From positions 558,001 through 622,000 of the forward strand of contig NZ_UUPU01000001.1 in the NCBI RefSeq assembly GCF_900591205.1: a stretch of 64,000 nt of DNA. Reading direction: 5' to 3'. Every line of letters begins with the position of its first letter. Position 1 is the stretch's first letter. This DNA comes from Pseudomonas viridiflava. GTDB taxonomy: Bacteria; Pseudomonadota; Gammaproteobacteria; Pseudomonadales; Pseudomonadaceae. Under the pieces are notes generated by a model. The model was not told where the DNA came from and ran no database searches. It worked only from the letters and a program-made list of their open reading frames with translations. A program made the position numbers and the translations under genes. Below are positions 54,811 to 64,000 of this stretch, piece after piece.

Positions 54811-55602
54811 TCACTGCGCGCTGCTTTCCTGCTGCTCAACGGTGCTTCCTGTGGCCGTAATGGCTTGAATTGCGCCGTATTTGGCGCTCAAGGCGGCATA
54901 GGCCGGTTCTTGTTTGAAACGCTTGAGCTCGGCGGCAAAGCGCTGCACCAGCAGGTCCATGCCCGCGCCACGGCGTACGGCAAGGAACTGCTGCTGGCGG
55001 CTGACCACCAGCGGCGTCTGGCTGACTTTGCCTGCCAGGCCCATCGCCTTGATCACATGCTGGCCCACTCGGCGGTCGGTGATCACCAGGTCGATGCGGC
55101 CGAGCATCAATTTGCCGAAATTCGCCTCGTGGCTGGGGGCCGCTTCGCGGTTGAACAGCGGCGAATCGCTGAAGGGCGCACCGTACAGGTAACCTGGTGA
55201 GGTGCCTACGGTCAGGCCGCGCAGGTCGTCCAGGGTTTGGGCGGGATGGGGCCGCTCGTTGGCGTAGAACAGCGTGAACTCGACTTCCGACAGCGGTTCG
55301 CTGGGGTAGAGCAGCAACGCGTCGCGCTCATGGCTGTGGAAAATATCCAGCGCGCCATCGGCCTGGCCCTGGTCGAGCATGGCCAGGCAGCGTTTCCAGG
55401 GCAGAAACTGCCATTGCACCTCGACGCCCAGGCGCTGGAACACGATCACCGTGGCCTCAAAGTCCAGGCCCTGCATGGCGCCGCGGTTCTCAAACACATA
55501 GGGCGCCCAGGGCTCGGTGACAATGCGCAATTTCTCGCCATAAGCGGCCAGGCTCAGGCAAGTGAAAAGGGCAGCGGTCGCAAGCTTCAGGATCACGGGC
55601 AT
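54811..55602 (-). CDS. Periplasmic solute-binding protein, family 3 (amino-acid type)
   Basis: 263 aa. Signal peptide MPVILKLATAALFTCLSLAAYG, then a SBP_bac_3 fold with RIVTEPWAPYVFENRGAMQGLDFEATVIVF, the usual ligand-binding opening. No permease or ATPase is next to it, so it is an orphan binding protein; its ligand is unknown. Confidence 0.88.
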   Translation of the reverse strand: MPVILKLATAALFTCLSLAAYGEKLRIVTEPWAPYVFENRGAMQGLDFEATVIVFQRLGVEVQWQFLPWKRCLAMLDQGQADGALDIFHSHERDALLLYPSEPLSEVEFTLFYANERPHPAQTLDDLRGLTVGTSPGYLYGAPFSDSPLFNREAAPSHEANFGKLMLGRIDLVITDRRVGQHVIKAMGLAGKVSQTPLVVSRQQQFLAVRRGAGMDLLVQRFAAELKRFKQEPAYAALSAKYGAIQAITATGSTVEQQESSAQ

Positions 55603-55665
55603 ACCCTGAGGTTACGACGCTACTGCGCTAAAGAGAAGCTCTGGCACGAGCCTCTGCGGGCGGTG

Positions 55666-56748
55666 CTATTTTGTTTGCGAGGTCATCAGGTGTTCATAGA
55701 TGGCGGCGCGCCGCTCGCCGAGGATCAGGCGCACCAAGGGGTTGGCGAACCAATGCTCCAGTTGGTGGGCGTCCACCGGGCATTTCTGACGCTCTTCCTG
55801 ATTCTGCCGTGCCTTGTCCCACCAAACCGGGCCACACGCCTGGTCGAATTCGTTTTCGTGCTCGTAGCAGCCGTAGAGAATCTCGCGGATAAATTGCTGC
55901 TTGCGCTTGGGCAGGGCCAGGGTGATCAGCTTGTACATCAGGCGTTGCAGGCGCGGCGGGCGCGGCAGGTGGGCGGAGACTTTGCGCGTGTCGGCCAGGG
56001 CCTGGGGGCAGAGGGGGGCGGCGGCGTGCTTGGCGATCCACGCCTTGACCTTGGCCCGGAACAGCTGCTTGCGGCTCCAGTAGTGGTGGATCAGGTCAGG
56101 GCACTGGCGCACGTTGACCGTGCGGTAGGTCGCCACCGACAGGCAGAACTCCTCCAGGGTGTAGGCGCCGTGGGCCATCGGGAACAGTTCGTCCATCAGC
56201 TCGATCGAGCGGTCCAGCAGGTGCGCGTCTTGCCGGGCCAGGCCCATGACGCCGGAGTTGAGCAGCCACATATTGTCGTCGGCCAGGCCGCGCTCGGCCA
56301 GGTGTTTGGCCAGGGATTCATACAGCACGCTTTCGCGGTTATCGCCGTACTTGGCATGGAAGGCATTGCACAGCACGGTGCCCGGCGCGACGCGTTCGAA
56401 CAGCGCCATGGGCGAGTCGTGGAAAAACGTGTCGGTGTCGATCAGCAGCGCGCGTTCCGCGGTTTCCAGCACCTGGCGCAACAGCACATGTTTGGTGCGG
56501 AAATGGTAGCCGTGGGGTTCGCTCCAGCGTTTGCGCGTGGCGTCGTCCAGCGTGTGAACCTGCACCGGCAGGCCGTCGTAGGGCGCCGGGTTGTCGCTGA
56601 ACACCTGGATGTCCAGCGGCATATTCTGCGGGCCTCCCAGATGGGCCAGGGCGCTCGCGATGCTGAATACCGCTTCCTGATGATAGGTCTCGGCGCCGAA
56701 TACCAGGTAAACCAGCTGCGGGCGGGGAGTCGGGGACGCTGTATTCAT
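55666..56748 (-). CDS. Glycosyltransferase-like protein with a DxD motif, unknown role
   Basis: 360 aa, cytoplasmic, no signal peptide. LVYLVFGAETYHQEAVFSIA, then the DTDTFF motif (a DxD of the nucleotide-sugar type) after ETAERALLI, and WLLNSGVMGL downstream are reminiscent of GT8-like folds. The C-terminal third is basic, with repeated His/Trp. It lies 83 bases downstream of metF with a terminator between. I do not know its acceptor. Confidence 0.6.
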   Translation of the reverse strand: MNTASPTPRPQLVYLVFGAETYHQEAVFSIASALAHLGGPQNMPLDIQVFSDNPAPYDGLPVQVHTLDDATRKRWSEPHGYHFRTKHVLLRQVLETAERALLIDTDTFFHDSPMALFERVAPGTVLCNAFHAKYGDNRESVLYESLAKHLAERGLADDNMWLLNSGVMGLARQDAHLLDRSIELMDELFPMAHGAYTLEEFCLSVATYRTVNVRQCPDLIHHYWSRKQLFRAKVKAWIAKHAAAPLCPQALADTRKVSAHLPRPPRLQRLMYKLITLALPKRKQQFIREILYGCYEHENEFDQACGPVWWDKARQNQEERQKCPVDAHQLEHWFANPLVRLILGERRAAIYEHLMTSQTK

Positions 56749-56785
56749 TTACTGCTGGCTTCCATTCCGGGATATGTGAACAAAA

Positions 56786-56815
56786 AAAGCCCCCGTATAA
56801 ACGAGGGCCTGGATG
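56786..56815 (-). terminator. Probable terminator of metF
   Basis: On the minus strand GCCCTCG-TTTATA-CGGGGGC followed by TTTTTTTG, 16 bases after the metF stop. Confidence 0.75.
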
Positions 56816-56830
56816 CTGCTTGGACAGACC

Positions 56831-57676
56831 TCAGCGCGGCAGCTTGAGGTTGTTCCAGATTGCAAGGCTCGGCTCAGCCTGGTTCAGGGTATAGAAGTGC
56901 AAGCCTGGCGCGCCACCTTGCAACAATTCTTCACACATTTTGCTGATGACCTGTTCGCCGAACGCCTGGATGCTTTTGACGTCGTCGCCGTAGGCTTCCA
57001 GTTGTTTGCGTACCCAGCGTGGGATCTCGGCACCACAGGCGTCGGAAAAGCGCGCCAGCTTGCTGTAGTTGGTAATCGGCATGATGCCCGGCACGATCGG
57101 GATGTTTACACCCATGGCCCGTACACGCTCGACGAAATAGAAGTAGCTGTCGGCGTTGAAGAAGTACTGGGTGATCGCGCTGTCGGCGCCGGCGTTGGCC
57201 TTGCGCACGAAATTTTGCAGATCGTCTTCGAAATTACGGGCCTGGGGGTGCATCTCCGGGTAAGCCGCTACTTCGATATGGAAGTGATCGCCGCTTTCTT
57301 CACGGATGAAGCTCACCAGGTCATTGGCGTAGCGCAGCTCACCGCTGGCCATGCCCATGCCGGATGGCAGGTCGCCACGCAGGGCGACGATGCGCTTGAT
57401 GCCAGCTTGCTTGTACTGGGTCAGCAGGCCGCGCAGGTCGGCTTTGCTGTCACCCACGCACGACAGGTGCGGAGCGGCGGGAATTTTGACTTCGCTTTCC
57501 AGCTGCAACACGGTGTTGATCGTGCGATCACGGGTCGAACCGCCGGCACCGTAGGTGCAGGAGAAGAAGTCGGGATTGTAGCTGGCCAACTGCTTGGCAG
57601 TCGCCATCAGTTTTTCATGCCCAGCATCGGTCTTGGTCGGGAAGAACTCGAAGCTGTAGCGACGGTCTTGGGACAT
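56831..57676 (-). CDS. metF: Methylenetetrahydrofolate reductase
   Basis: Produces 5-methyl-THF for methionine synthesis, FAD-dependent. It is 281 aa. The conserved N-terminus is YSFEFFPTKTDAGHEKL, with FFSCTYGAGGSTRD and NDLVSFIREE in the barrel and DSAITQYFFNADSYFYFV. It is 177 bases downstream of ahcY, the gap holding a REPIN, and may share its riboswitch-controlled transcript. Confidence 0.96.
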   Translation of the reverse strand: MSQDRRYSFEFFPTKTDAGHEKLMATAKQLASYNPDFFSCTYGAGGSTRDRTINTVLQLESEVKIPAAPHLSCVGDSKADLRGLLTQYKQAGIKRIVALRGDLPSGMGMASGELRYANDLVSFIREESGDHFHIEVAAYPEMHPQARNFEDDLQNFVRKANAGADSAITQYFFNADSYFYFVERVRAMGVNIPIVPGIMPITNYSKLARFSDACGAEIPRWVRKQLEAYGDDVKSIQAFGEQVISKMCEELLQGGAPGLHFYTLNQAEPSLAIWNNLKLPR

Positions 57677-57721
57677 GGTAATACCCTTGGAAACTCAGAA
57701 TACCGAAGTGTGTACACCGTC

Positions 57722-57814
57722 AATGTGGGAGCGGGCTTGCTCGCGAAAGCGGTGACTCAGTCAACATTTACGGTGACTGACACACCGCTTTCGCGAGCAA
57801 GCCCGCTCCCACAC
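57722..57814. repeat. REPIN between ahcY and metF
   Basis: AATGTGGGAGCGGGCTTGCTCGCGAAAGC ... GCTTTCGCGAGCAAGCCCGCTCCCACA, perfectly complementary over about 28 bases. A decayed extra 17-bp half unit (AGGAGCCCGCTCCACAA) follows at 57815-57831. Confidence 0.92.
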
Positions 57815-57852
57815 AGGAGCCCGCTCCACAATGAGAGCGGGCAACTGGCCGA

Positions 57853-59392
<1,540 letters not shown>

Positions 59393-59440
59393 GGCGGGAG
59401 AACGGTACCAATCGAAGATGACCGTTTTGAAGCGGGGGCG

Positions 59441-59469
59441 ATTATAGCCGTGTGCGCCAGACTTCCCAA
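59441..59469 (-). promoter_or_regulatory. Sigma-70 promoter of ahcY
   Basis: TTGGGA, 17 bases, TATAAT on the minus strand. Initiation near 59434 would give a leader containing the whole riboswitch. The 326-base stretch 59263-59588 holds only this promoter, the riboswitch and the start region of the divergent thioesterase. Confidence 0.75.
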
Positions 59470-59588
59470 GCCTTTCTGTCGGCCGCATGAACATTGCTCA
59501 TGGGCTTGATAGGTAATGGCGCATAGAGCTTGGGCCGATGCTCTGCCATGATGTTGCCCATCATTTCGCAAGACGCTTTGGAGTGACC

Positions 59589-59993
59589 ATGAACTTCCAC
59601 ACCCGCAAATGGGTAAAACCCGAAGACCTCAACCCCAACGGCACCCTGTTCGGTGGCAGCCTGCTGCGCTGGATCGACGAAGAAGCGGCCATCTATGCGA
59701 TTGTCCAACTGGGCAACCAGCGGGTGGTGACCAAGTACATCTCCGAAATCAACTTCGTCAGTGCCTCGCGCCAGGGCGACATCATCGAACTTGGCATCAC
59801 CGCCACCGAGTTCGGCCGCACCTCCATCACGCTGACCTGTGAAGTGCGCAACAAGATCACCCGTAAAAGCATCCTTACTGTGGAAAAGATGGTGTTCGTC
59901 AACCTCGGTGAAGACGGCCTGCCGGCGCCACACGGGCGTACCGAGATCAAGTACGTGAAAGACCAGTTTCAGGAAGACGGCATCAGCGAATAA
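59589..59993 (+). CDS. Acyl-CoA thioesterase, YciA-like hotdog fold
   Basis: 134 aa. LNPNGTLFGGSLLRWIDEEAA carries the conserved Gly-Gly/Asp active-site segment of hotdog-fold thioesterases, and SRQGDIIELGITATEFGRTSITL follows. The start at 59589 (MNFHTRKWVKPEDL) lies after GAGTGACC; the upstream in-frame ATG at 59538 adds an unlikely extension. It is divergent from ahcY. Confidence 0.9.
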   Translation: MNFHTRKWVKPEDLNPNGTLFGGSLLRWIDEEAAIYAIVQLGNQRVVTKYISEINFVSASRQGDIIELGITATEFGRTSITLTCEVRNKITRKSILTVEKMVFVNLGEDGLPAPHGRTEIKYVKDQFQEDGISE

Positions 59994-60016
59994 CCCGGCG
60001 CCGGTGTAAATCTTTA

Positions 60017-60042
60017 CCGGATCGTTCCGGACGGATTTTTTT
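60017..60042 (+). terminator. Possible terminator of the thioesterase gene
   Basis: CCGGA-TCGT-TCCGG followed by ACGGATTTTTTT. The stem is short (5 bp). Confidence 0.5.
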
Positions 60043-60043
60043 C

Positions 60044-60086
60044 GGGCTCTCCCGTCACTCAGGACTACATCCTGTAGAGAGAGCCC
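60044..60086 (+). promoter_or_regulatory. Nested leader hairpin covering the ribosome-binding site of the ExoU-like gene
   Basis: Outer stem GGGCTCTC (60044-60051) with GAGAGCCC (60079-60086); inner stem CAGGA (60060-60064) with TCCTG (60070-60074). The purine-rich GAGAGAG just before the ATG at 60091 is the only Shine-Dalgarno candidate, and it lies within or next to the outer stem. Such a fold would hold translation low until melted or opened. Confidence 0.55.
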
Positions 60087-60090
60087 ATGT

Positions 60091-62007
60091 ATGAAAGTAT
60101 CCAGTTCGGTTGTACAGATTCAGCCTCCATTGCCTCAGAAAATCGACCAGGACCTCAAGACGCCTCTGGTCAAAGGCGTGGGCGAACGCAAGCTGAGCAT
60201 CTACCGTCAAGGCGACGGGCAAGCGGAGGTGGTGCTTTCCCCGCCCCCTCCCGCCCATCTGGTGCTCAGCGGCGGCGGGGCCAAGGGCATTGCGTTTCCG
60301 GGGATGGTGCAGGCACTCGAAGACGCCAAACAACTGCCAGGCATCCAGGTGATTTCCGGCTCCTCCGCCGGTGCGATTTCCGCCGCGCTGCTCGCCAGTG
60401 GCTTGGGGGCCAAGGCCTTTGAAAAACTGTCGAACAGCCTCAAGCTGCCTGAATTGCTCAACAGCAAAAATCCCATGATTGCAAAGTTGCAGAATGCCAG
60501 TGCTGAAATCGGCAAACTGGCGGGGCGTTTGCCGGGGGCGGCCGGCAACATTGCGCAATTACTGTTCACCTTGGTGCCGCGCCTGCAAACCGAAGCGCAG
60601 CCTCTTGAAGACTTGATCGGCAATGAGGCGCGCAAGTCGCTACTGGCCCAGATCGCCGAGACCCCTCGGGGAAACCGACCTGCCGAAGTTATGAAGATTG
60701 CCGACCGTCTCAGTGCAGGCAAAGGGCCGACTTTTCGTGACCTTGAGCTGTTGAACCGTCACATTCCAGCGGTCAAGCAGCTCAACATCACCGGGACCGG
60801 TATGTTCGAGGGCCGACCGCAGCTGGTGGTGTTCAATGCCAGCACTACCCCGGACATGGACATTGCCCGGGCGGCCCATATATCCGGCTCATTGCCAGGG
60901 TTGTTCAAAAACCCGAAGGAGGAGGGTCATGCCTTTCAGGAGCATGCTGAGCACACGGCATTTCAGGACGGCGGGCTGCTGGTCAATACACCGTCCTCTG
61001 CGGTGATTGATCCGTCTTTTTCAGCCAGCCCCCTGAGCAAGACCGAGTCACTGGTCATCAAGTTCGAGTCCGAAAGCCCGGCGCCCGCAAAGGGTGGCGG
61101 CGTGAAGAGCAGCGTGGTCGATAAGCTCATTGGCGTTGCGCATGCGGCTGCCGATGGGTATCAGGAAGACAAGCTCAAGGCGCAAGCAGATCAAACCGTC
61201 TTGTTACCGCTGAAATCCGAAAAGGGCGATTTTCGCGGCCTGCTGGGCGGTACGGTTAATTTCACCATGACCGACGATCAGAAAAAGCATTTGCAGGCGT
61301 CGGCGCGTACGGCAGTCAGCGCGCACTTGGAAAAGCGTGCCGACTTGCGTGAGCGCTATCAATTTCGGTCATTGGACGAAGCCGTGTTAGCCATGGACGA
61401 AAAAATGCTGGCGAGCGTGGAGCATGATCTGAAGAAGGATCCCGCCGCCAGCGACGTGCTGATGTTCCGCAAGAACGCACAGCAAGCCTTGCAAACGCTG
61501 GAGGCCGCCATTACGCAAGCCAATCAGGCCAGTGACAAACTGACGGTGACACCGAAGATAGCGGCGGCATTGCGTAATCTGGATGCACTGGCACGTCGCC
61601 CCGAGCATGTCGAATGGCTGGGAGGGGCTCTCAACGCAGCCGGCAAAGCCAATTTTCAGCAGCTCCTGCAGGTGATGAGCAAGCAGTCATCTGGCAAGAC
61701 CGCGGCAGTGTCCAAGGTCATCACCAGCGCGGTTACGCAGATGCAAAGGCGTGATATTGCGGTAAAAGCCGAAAATTTCACGCGGGAAGTCATTTATCCG
61801 TCGCTCTATCGGTCGGGCCAGCCGGCGGCCAACGTCGAGCTGTTGCGGCGTGCCGCTCGTGATTTGGCGGATGCCGAGACGCCACAGGTGTTCAACAACG
61901 TGCTCGATGGCATCGTCAAGTATTACAAGGCGCGCAATAAACCCTGGGATGCCCCGGTCAGTTCCACCACTGTCGAGGCGGCCAAGACCTGGCGCATTCC
62001 GGTTTAG
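60091..62007 (+). CDS. ExoU-like patatin phospholipase (type III effector homologue)
   Basis: 638 aa. Collinear with P. aeruginosa ExoU over its whole length as far as I can align from memory: HLVLSGGGAKGIAFPG (oxyanion glycines), catalytic Ser92 in SGSSAGAISAALLASG, LNITGTGMFEGRPQLVVFNA, AAHISGSLPGLF, catalytic Asp293 in FQDGGLLVN, LLPLKSEKGDFRGLLGGTVN, and the membrane-localisation C-terminus with VIYPSLYRSGQPAANVELLR and SSTTVEAAKTWR. The N-terminus before the GGGAKG loop is about 50 residues shorter than ExoU, i.e. it lacks much of the secretion and chaperone-binding part. No SpcU-like chaperone or secretion gene is in the window. ExoU is a ubiquitin-activated phospholipase A2 toxic to eukaryotic cells; activity here is inferred. 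Confidence 0.88.
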   Translation: MKVSSSVVQIQPPLPQKIDQDLKTPLVKGVGERKLSIYRQGDGQAEVVLSPPPPAHLVLSGGGAKGIAFPGMVQALEDAKQLPGIQVISGSSAGAISAALLASGLGAKAFEKLSNSLKLPELLNSKNPMIAKLQNASAEIGKLAGRLPGAAGNIAQLLFTLVPRLQTEAQPLEDLIGNEARKSLLAQIAETPRGNRPAEVMKIADRLSAGKGPTFRDLELLNRHIPAVKQLNITGTGMFEGRPQLVVFNASTTPDMDIARAAHISGSLPGLFKNPKEEGHAFQEHAEHTAFQDGGLLVNTPSSAVIDPSFSASPLSKTESLVIKFESESPAPAKGGGVKSSVVDKLIGVAHAAADGYQEDKLKAQADQTVLLPLKSEKGDFRGLLGGTVNFTMTDDQKKHLQASARTAVSAHLEKRADLRERYQFRSLDEAVLAMDEKMLASVEHDLKKDPAASDVLMFRKNAQQALQTLEAAITQANQASDKLTVTPKIAAALRNLDALARRPEHVEWLGGALNAAGKANFQQLLQVMSKQSSGKTAAVSKVITSAVTQMQRRDIAVKAENFTREVIYPSLYRSGQPAANVELLRRAARDLADAETPQVFNNVLDGIVKYYKARNKPWDAPVSSTTVEAAKTWRIPV

Positions 62008-62078
62008 TTGCGTGGCCACTGAACAGCCACTGCCGCGGCGTGTCGTAGCTACAGGCACCCCTCGGACTCTGGTACATC

Positions 62079-62963
62079 ATGGCCACTCAAGCAGACGGCA
62101 AGACCCCCAACCTGTCGCAGGAAGAGCAACACGACGTCGACAAAAACCAGCCGCCCCGTGCGGCGGTATTGCATGAAATCATCCGCACCCAGGGTGACCA
62201 GGAGCTGGAGCGCAATGTGGCGGCCTTGTGGTGGTCGGCGCTGGCCGCCGGCCTGACCATGGGCCTGTCGCTGATGGGCATGGGCCTGCTTAATTCACGT
62301 CTGCCGGACGGCGAAGGGTTCAAGGTCATTGCCAGCTTCGGCTACTGCGCGGGCTTTCTGGCGGTGATCCTTGCGCGCCAGCAGTTGTTTACCGAAAACA
62401 CCCTGACCGCCGTGCTGCCGGTAATGAGCAAGCCGACCCTGGGCAATGCCGGGCGCCTGCTGCGCCTGTGGACGGTGGTGCTGGTGGGTAACCTGTGCGG
62501 CACCTTACTGGTGGCCTACGTGATGCTGCACCTGCCGATATTCGATACCAAGACCGACATGGCCTTTCTTGAAATCGGCCGCAAGGTCATGGAAAACGAC
62601 CCCGGCCAGATGTTTGCCAAGGGCATCATTTCCGGTTGGATGATTGCCACCATGGTGTGGATGATCCCGTCCATGGAAAGCGCGAAAATGTTCATCATCA
62701 TTCTGATCACCTACCTGATGGCGCTGGGGGATTTCACCCACATCGTCGTCGGTTCGGCAGAGGTGTCTTACCTGGTGTTTGCCGGTGAATTGCCCTGGAA
62801 GGACTTTTGGCTGGTGTTCGCCGGCCCGACCTTGGCAGGCAATATCATTGGTGGCAGTTGTATCTTTGCCCTGATCAGCCATGCGCAGATCCGCAGTGAA
62901 AGCAGTTTGCCGGGCAAAGTCGCTGACCCGCGTCACCCGCCGCGCACCGACCGCAAGGGTTAG
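62079..62963 (+). CDS. Formate/nitrite transporter (FNT) family membrane protein, YfdC-like
   Basis: 294 aa. A hydrophilic N-terminus of about 50 residues is followed by six membrane helices in the FNT pattern: LAAGLTMGLSLMGMGLL, FGYCAGFLAVILARQQLFTEN (conserved ENT after helix 2), VLVGNLCGTLLVAYVML, and DFTHIVVGSAE before helix 5, the place of the central His. The YfdC subfamily has no proven substrate. It stands between two toxin-like genes, but nothing shows a link. Confidence 0.85.
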   Translation: MATQADGKTPNLSQEEQHDVDKNQPPRAAVLHEIIRTQGDQELERNVAALWWSALAAGLTMGLSLMGMGLLNSRLPDGEGFKVIASFGYCAGFLAVILARQQLFTENTLTAVLPVMSKPTLGNAGRLLRLWTVVLVGNLCGTLLVAYVMLHLPIFDTKTDMAFLEIGRKVMENDPGQMFAKGIISGWMIATMVWMIPSMESAKMFIIILITYLMALGDFTHIVVGSAEVSYLVFAGELPWKDFWLVFAGPTLAGNIIGGSCIFALISHAQIRSESSLPGKVADPRHPPRTDRKG

Positions 62964-63095
62964 GCTGCCGGGCGGGTCAGGGTGGTGCTCGTGTGCCACC
63001 CTGGCTGGCGGGGTTGTCGCCAGGCTGTCGGGGCGAGCTGACTGGCGCAGCACCATTTCCCGCGCACAGGGCCGCGTCTAGACAAGGACGTGTTC

Positions 63096-64000
63096 ATGAC
63101 ACTCAAAGGTTCCTCCCACAGCGGTCTCGCCTCTTTAAGGCGGACGGCCGTTGATATCCAAACACTTTTTTCTTCCCGAACCCCTCTGCCGGTCATAGCT
63201 GCGCGGGATCTGCAGCGGACCTTGCGCGTCAATTTTCCCGGCGCTGATATCACGCTCACGCAGCCTGTGCTGATGACGCAGCGCTACCAATACGCTGACC
63301 ACAACGTCGCCCAGGCTGGCACGGACAGTTCAAGCCTGGTGGATGAGCTGATCAAACGCTTCACCGATGGCGCCTTGGTCGATTACACCCAGGGCCAAGT
63401 GCTGACGGATCAGCCGACGGTGGTGCCGATCAAGGCGTCCAGGATCAAGCTTGTTGATGCGCAAACCGCAGTCAACAGCCGTGGTGCACAGCTTCTGCAA
63501 ACCTGTCGGCAGGCATTGATCGATGACTGGACGCAACTGCTGGACACCGCCACCAGCCGCTATGAACTCTTGTCCGGCCTGCTCAAGGACGGCCTCAGGC
63601 GCTACGGCGAACTCGGCACGGTGACGGCCGCGCAGCGTCGGGTGATCAATGATGTGGTGCAGGTGCCCGACAATAACCTGCGTACGACGGCGACCCGTGC
63701 CTACCTCGTGGACCAGTGGGGCGGACTCGGCGGGAGCCGGCTGGAGGTGTTGCGCGGCATGGTGCTTGCCAACCCGCAGGCCATAGGCGGGACGTTGCTG
63801 CTGTTCACGCTGGGTGCCGGTATAGAGGTATTCGATTCTCACGCAGCGCTGGGTATTGCCCTGCGCAGGCGCCTTACGGGCCTGGCGCCGGAGCAGGCTA
63901 TGCAGTGGCGGTTGTATGAACCGCAATCGAATATTTTTGACAGTTTTGCCCTGACTTTCCTCGCCAAGCAATTGGCCGATCTGCCCGTAGGCGTCGAGCA
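63096..64000 (+). CDS. N-terminal part of a large protein resembling the DUF6543/dermonecrotic-toxin-like family, cut by window edge
   Basis: 301 codons are open from the ATG at 63096 (AAGGA 9 bases before it) to the end of the window. There is no signal peptide. The text LTQPVLMTQRYQYADHNV, SSLVDELIKRFTDG and RRYGELGTVTAAQRRVINDV, a mostly helical protein, resembles the N-terminal modules of very large Pseudomonas proteins annotated with DUF6543, some of which end in NEL-type ubiquitin-ligase domains. The assignment is by general resemblance and the C-terminus is unseen. Confidence 0.5.
   Translation, partial: MTLKGSSHSGLASLRRTAVDIQTLFSSRTPLPVIAARDLQRTLRVNFPGADITLTQPVLMTQRYQYADHNVAQAGTDSSSLVDELIKRFTDGALVDYTQGQVLTDQPTVVPIKASRIKLVDAQTAVNSRGAQLLQTCRQALIDDWTQLLDTATSRYELLSGLLKDGLRRYGELGTVTAAQRRVINDVVQVPDNNLRTTATRAYLVDQWGGLGGSRLEVLRGMVLANPQAIGGTLLLFTLGAGIEVFDSHAALGIALRRRLTGLAPEQAMQWRLYEPQSNIFDSFALTFLAKQLADLPVGVE

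Noticed and set aside
62978..63004. Terminator after the FNT transporter gene
   Set aside because: CAGGGTGG/CCACCCTG makes a good hairpin, but no T-tract follows, so I did not list it.

Overview
The window looks like chromosomal DNA of a Pseudomonas of the P. fluorescens group. It is GC-rich, with strong G/C third-position codon use. The gene order is that of the P. aeruginosa stretch from ftsY to sahH: ftsYEX-rpoH, mtgA, thiSG-trmB, hemW-rdgB, metWX, yggT-proC-yggS, pilT, pyrC'-pyrB-pyrR-ruvX-yqgE, a tonB-like gene, gshB, pilGHIJ-chpA-chpC, rsmE, bioA, yceI, rhlE, metF, ahcY. At least fifteen REP/REPIN-type inverted repeats sit between genes, as is typical of this group. I saw no tRNA, rRNA, insertion sequence, integrase or CRISPR array.

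Left part (1-25.3 kb) is conserved core. It holds the 3' part of an M16 protease, signal-recognition and division genes, heat-shock sigma factor, thiamine thiazole synthesis, tRNA and cell-wall enzymes, haem and nucleotide housekeeping, methionine and proline synthesis, the twitching ATPase pilT (without pilU beside it), and a pyrimidine operon whose dihydroorotase has lost its zinc ligands. A TonB-like energy transducer and glutathione synthetase follow.

Middle part (25.5-38.4 kb) is the Pil-Chp chemosensory cluster: two CheY-like regulators, two CheW-like adaptors, an MCP and a giant multi-Hpt CheA. The adaptation enzymes PilK and ChpB are absent, and a REPIN lies where pilK would be. Next comes a small accessory patch. 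Two diverged copies of the same composite module (REP end, tail of a HigA-like antitoxin, a 56-bp near-identical repeat, REPIN, a shared tail) flank an HTH-nucleotidyltransferase gene with a doubled operator. The second copy carries an Ntox44-like toxin overlapping a membrane-anchored candidate immunity gene.

The 38.4-46.5 kb segment is a complete malonate decarboxylase operon (mdcABCDEGH) with the MadLM transporter and a LysR regulator. It is followed by a two-gene chromate transporter and a haemolysin III family protein. From 48.5 to 60 kb core genes resume (rsmE, bioA, cytochrome b561, yceI, rhlE, metF, ahcY with an S-adenosylhomocysteine riboswitch, a thioesterase). The mexAB-oprM genes found between yceI and rhlE in P. 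aeruginosa are not here.

The right end (60-64 kb) is accessory. It holds a full-length homologue of the phospholipase effector ExoU whose ribosome-binding site lies in a nested hairpin, an FNT-family transporter, and the start of a large protein resembling the Pseudomonas DUF6543 toxin-like family. The most interesting material is the duplicated toxin-immunity module, the ExoU homologue with its structured leader, the pruned chemosensory cluster, and 17-18-bp tandem arrays grown from the ends of one REP class.
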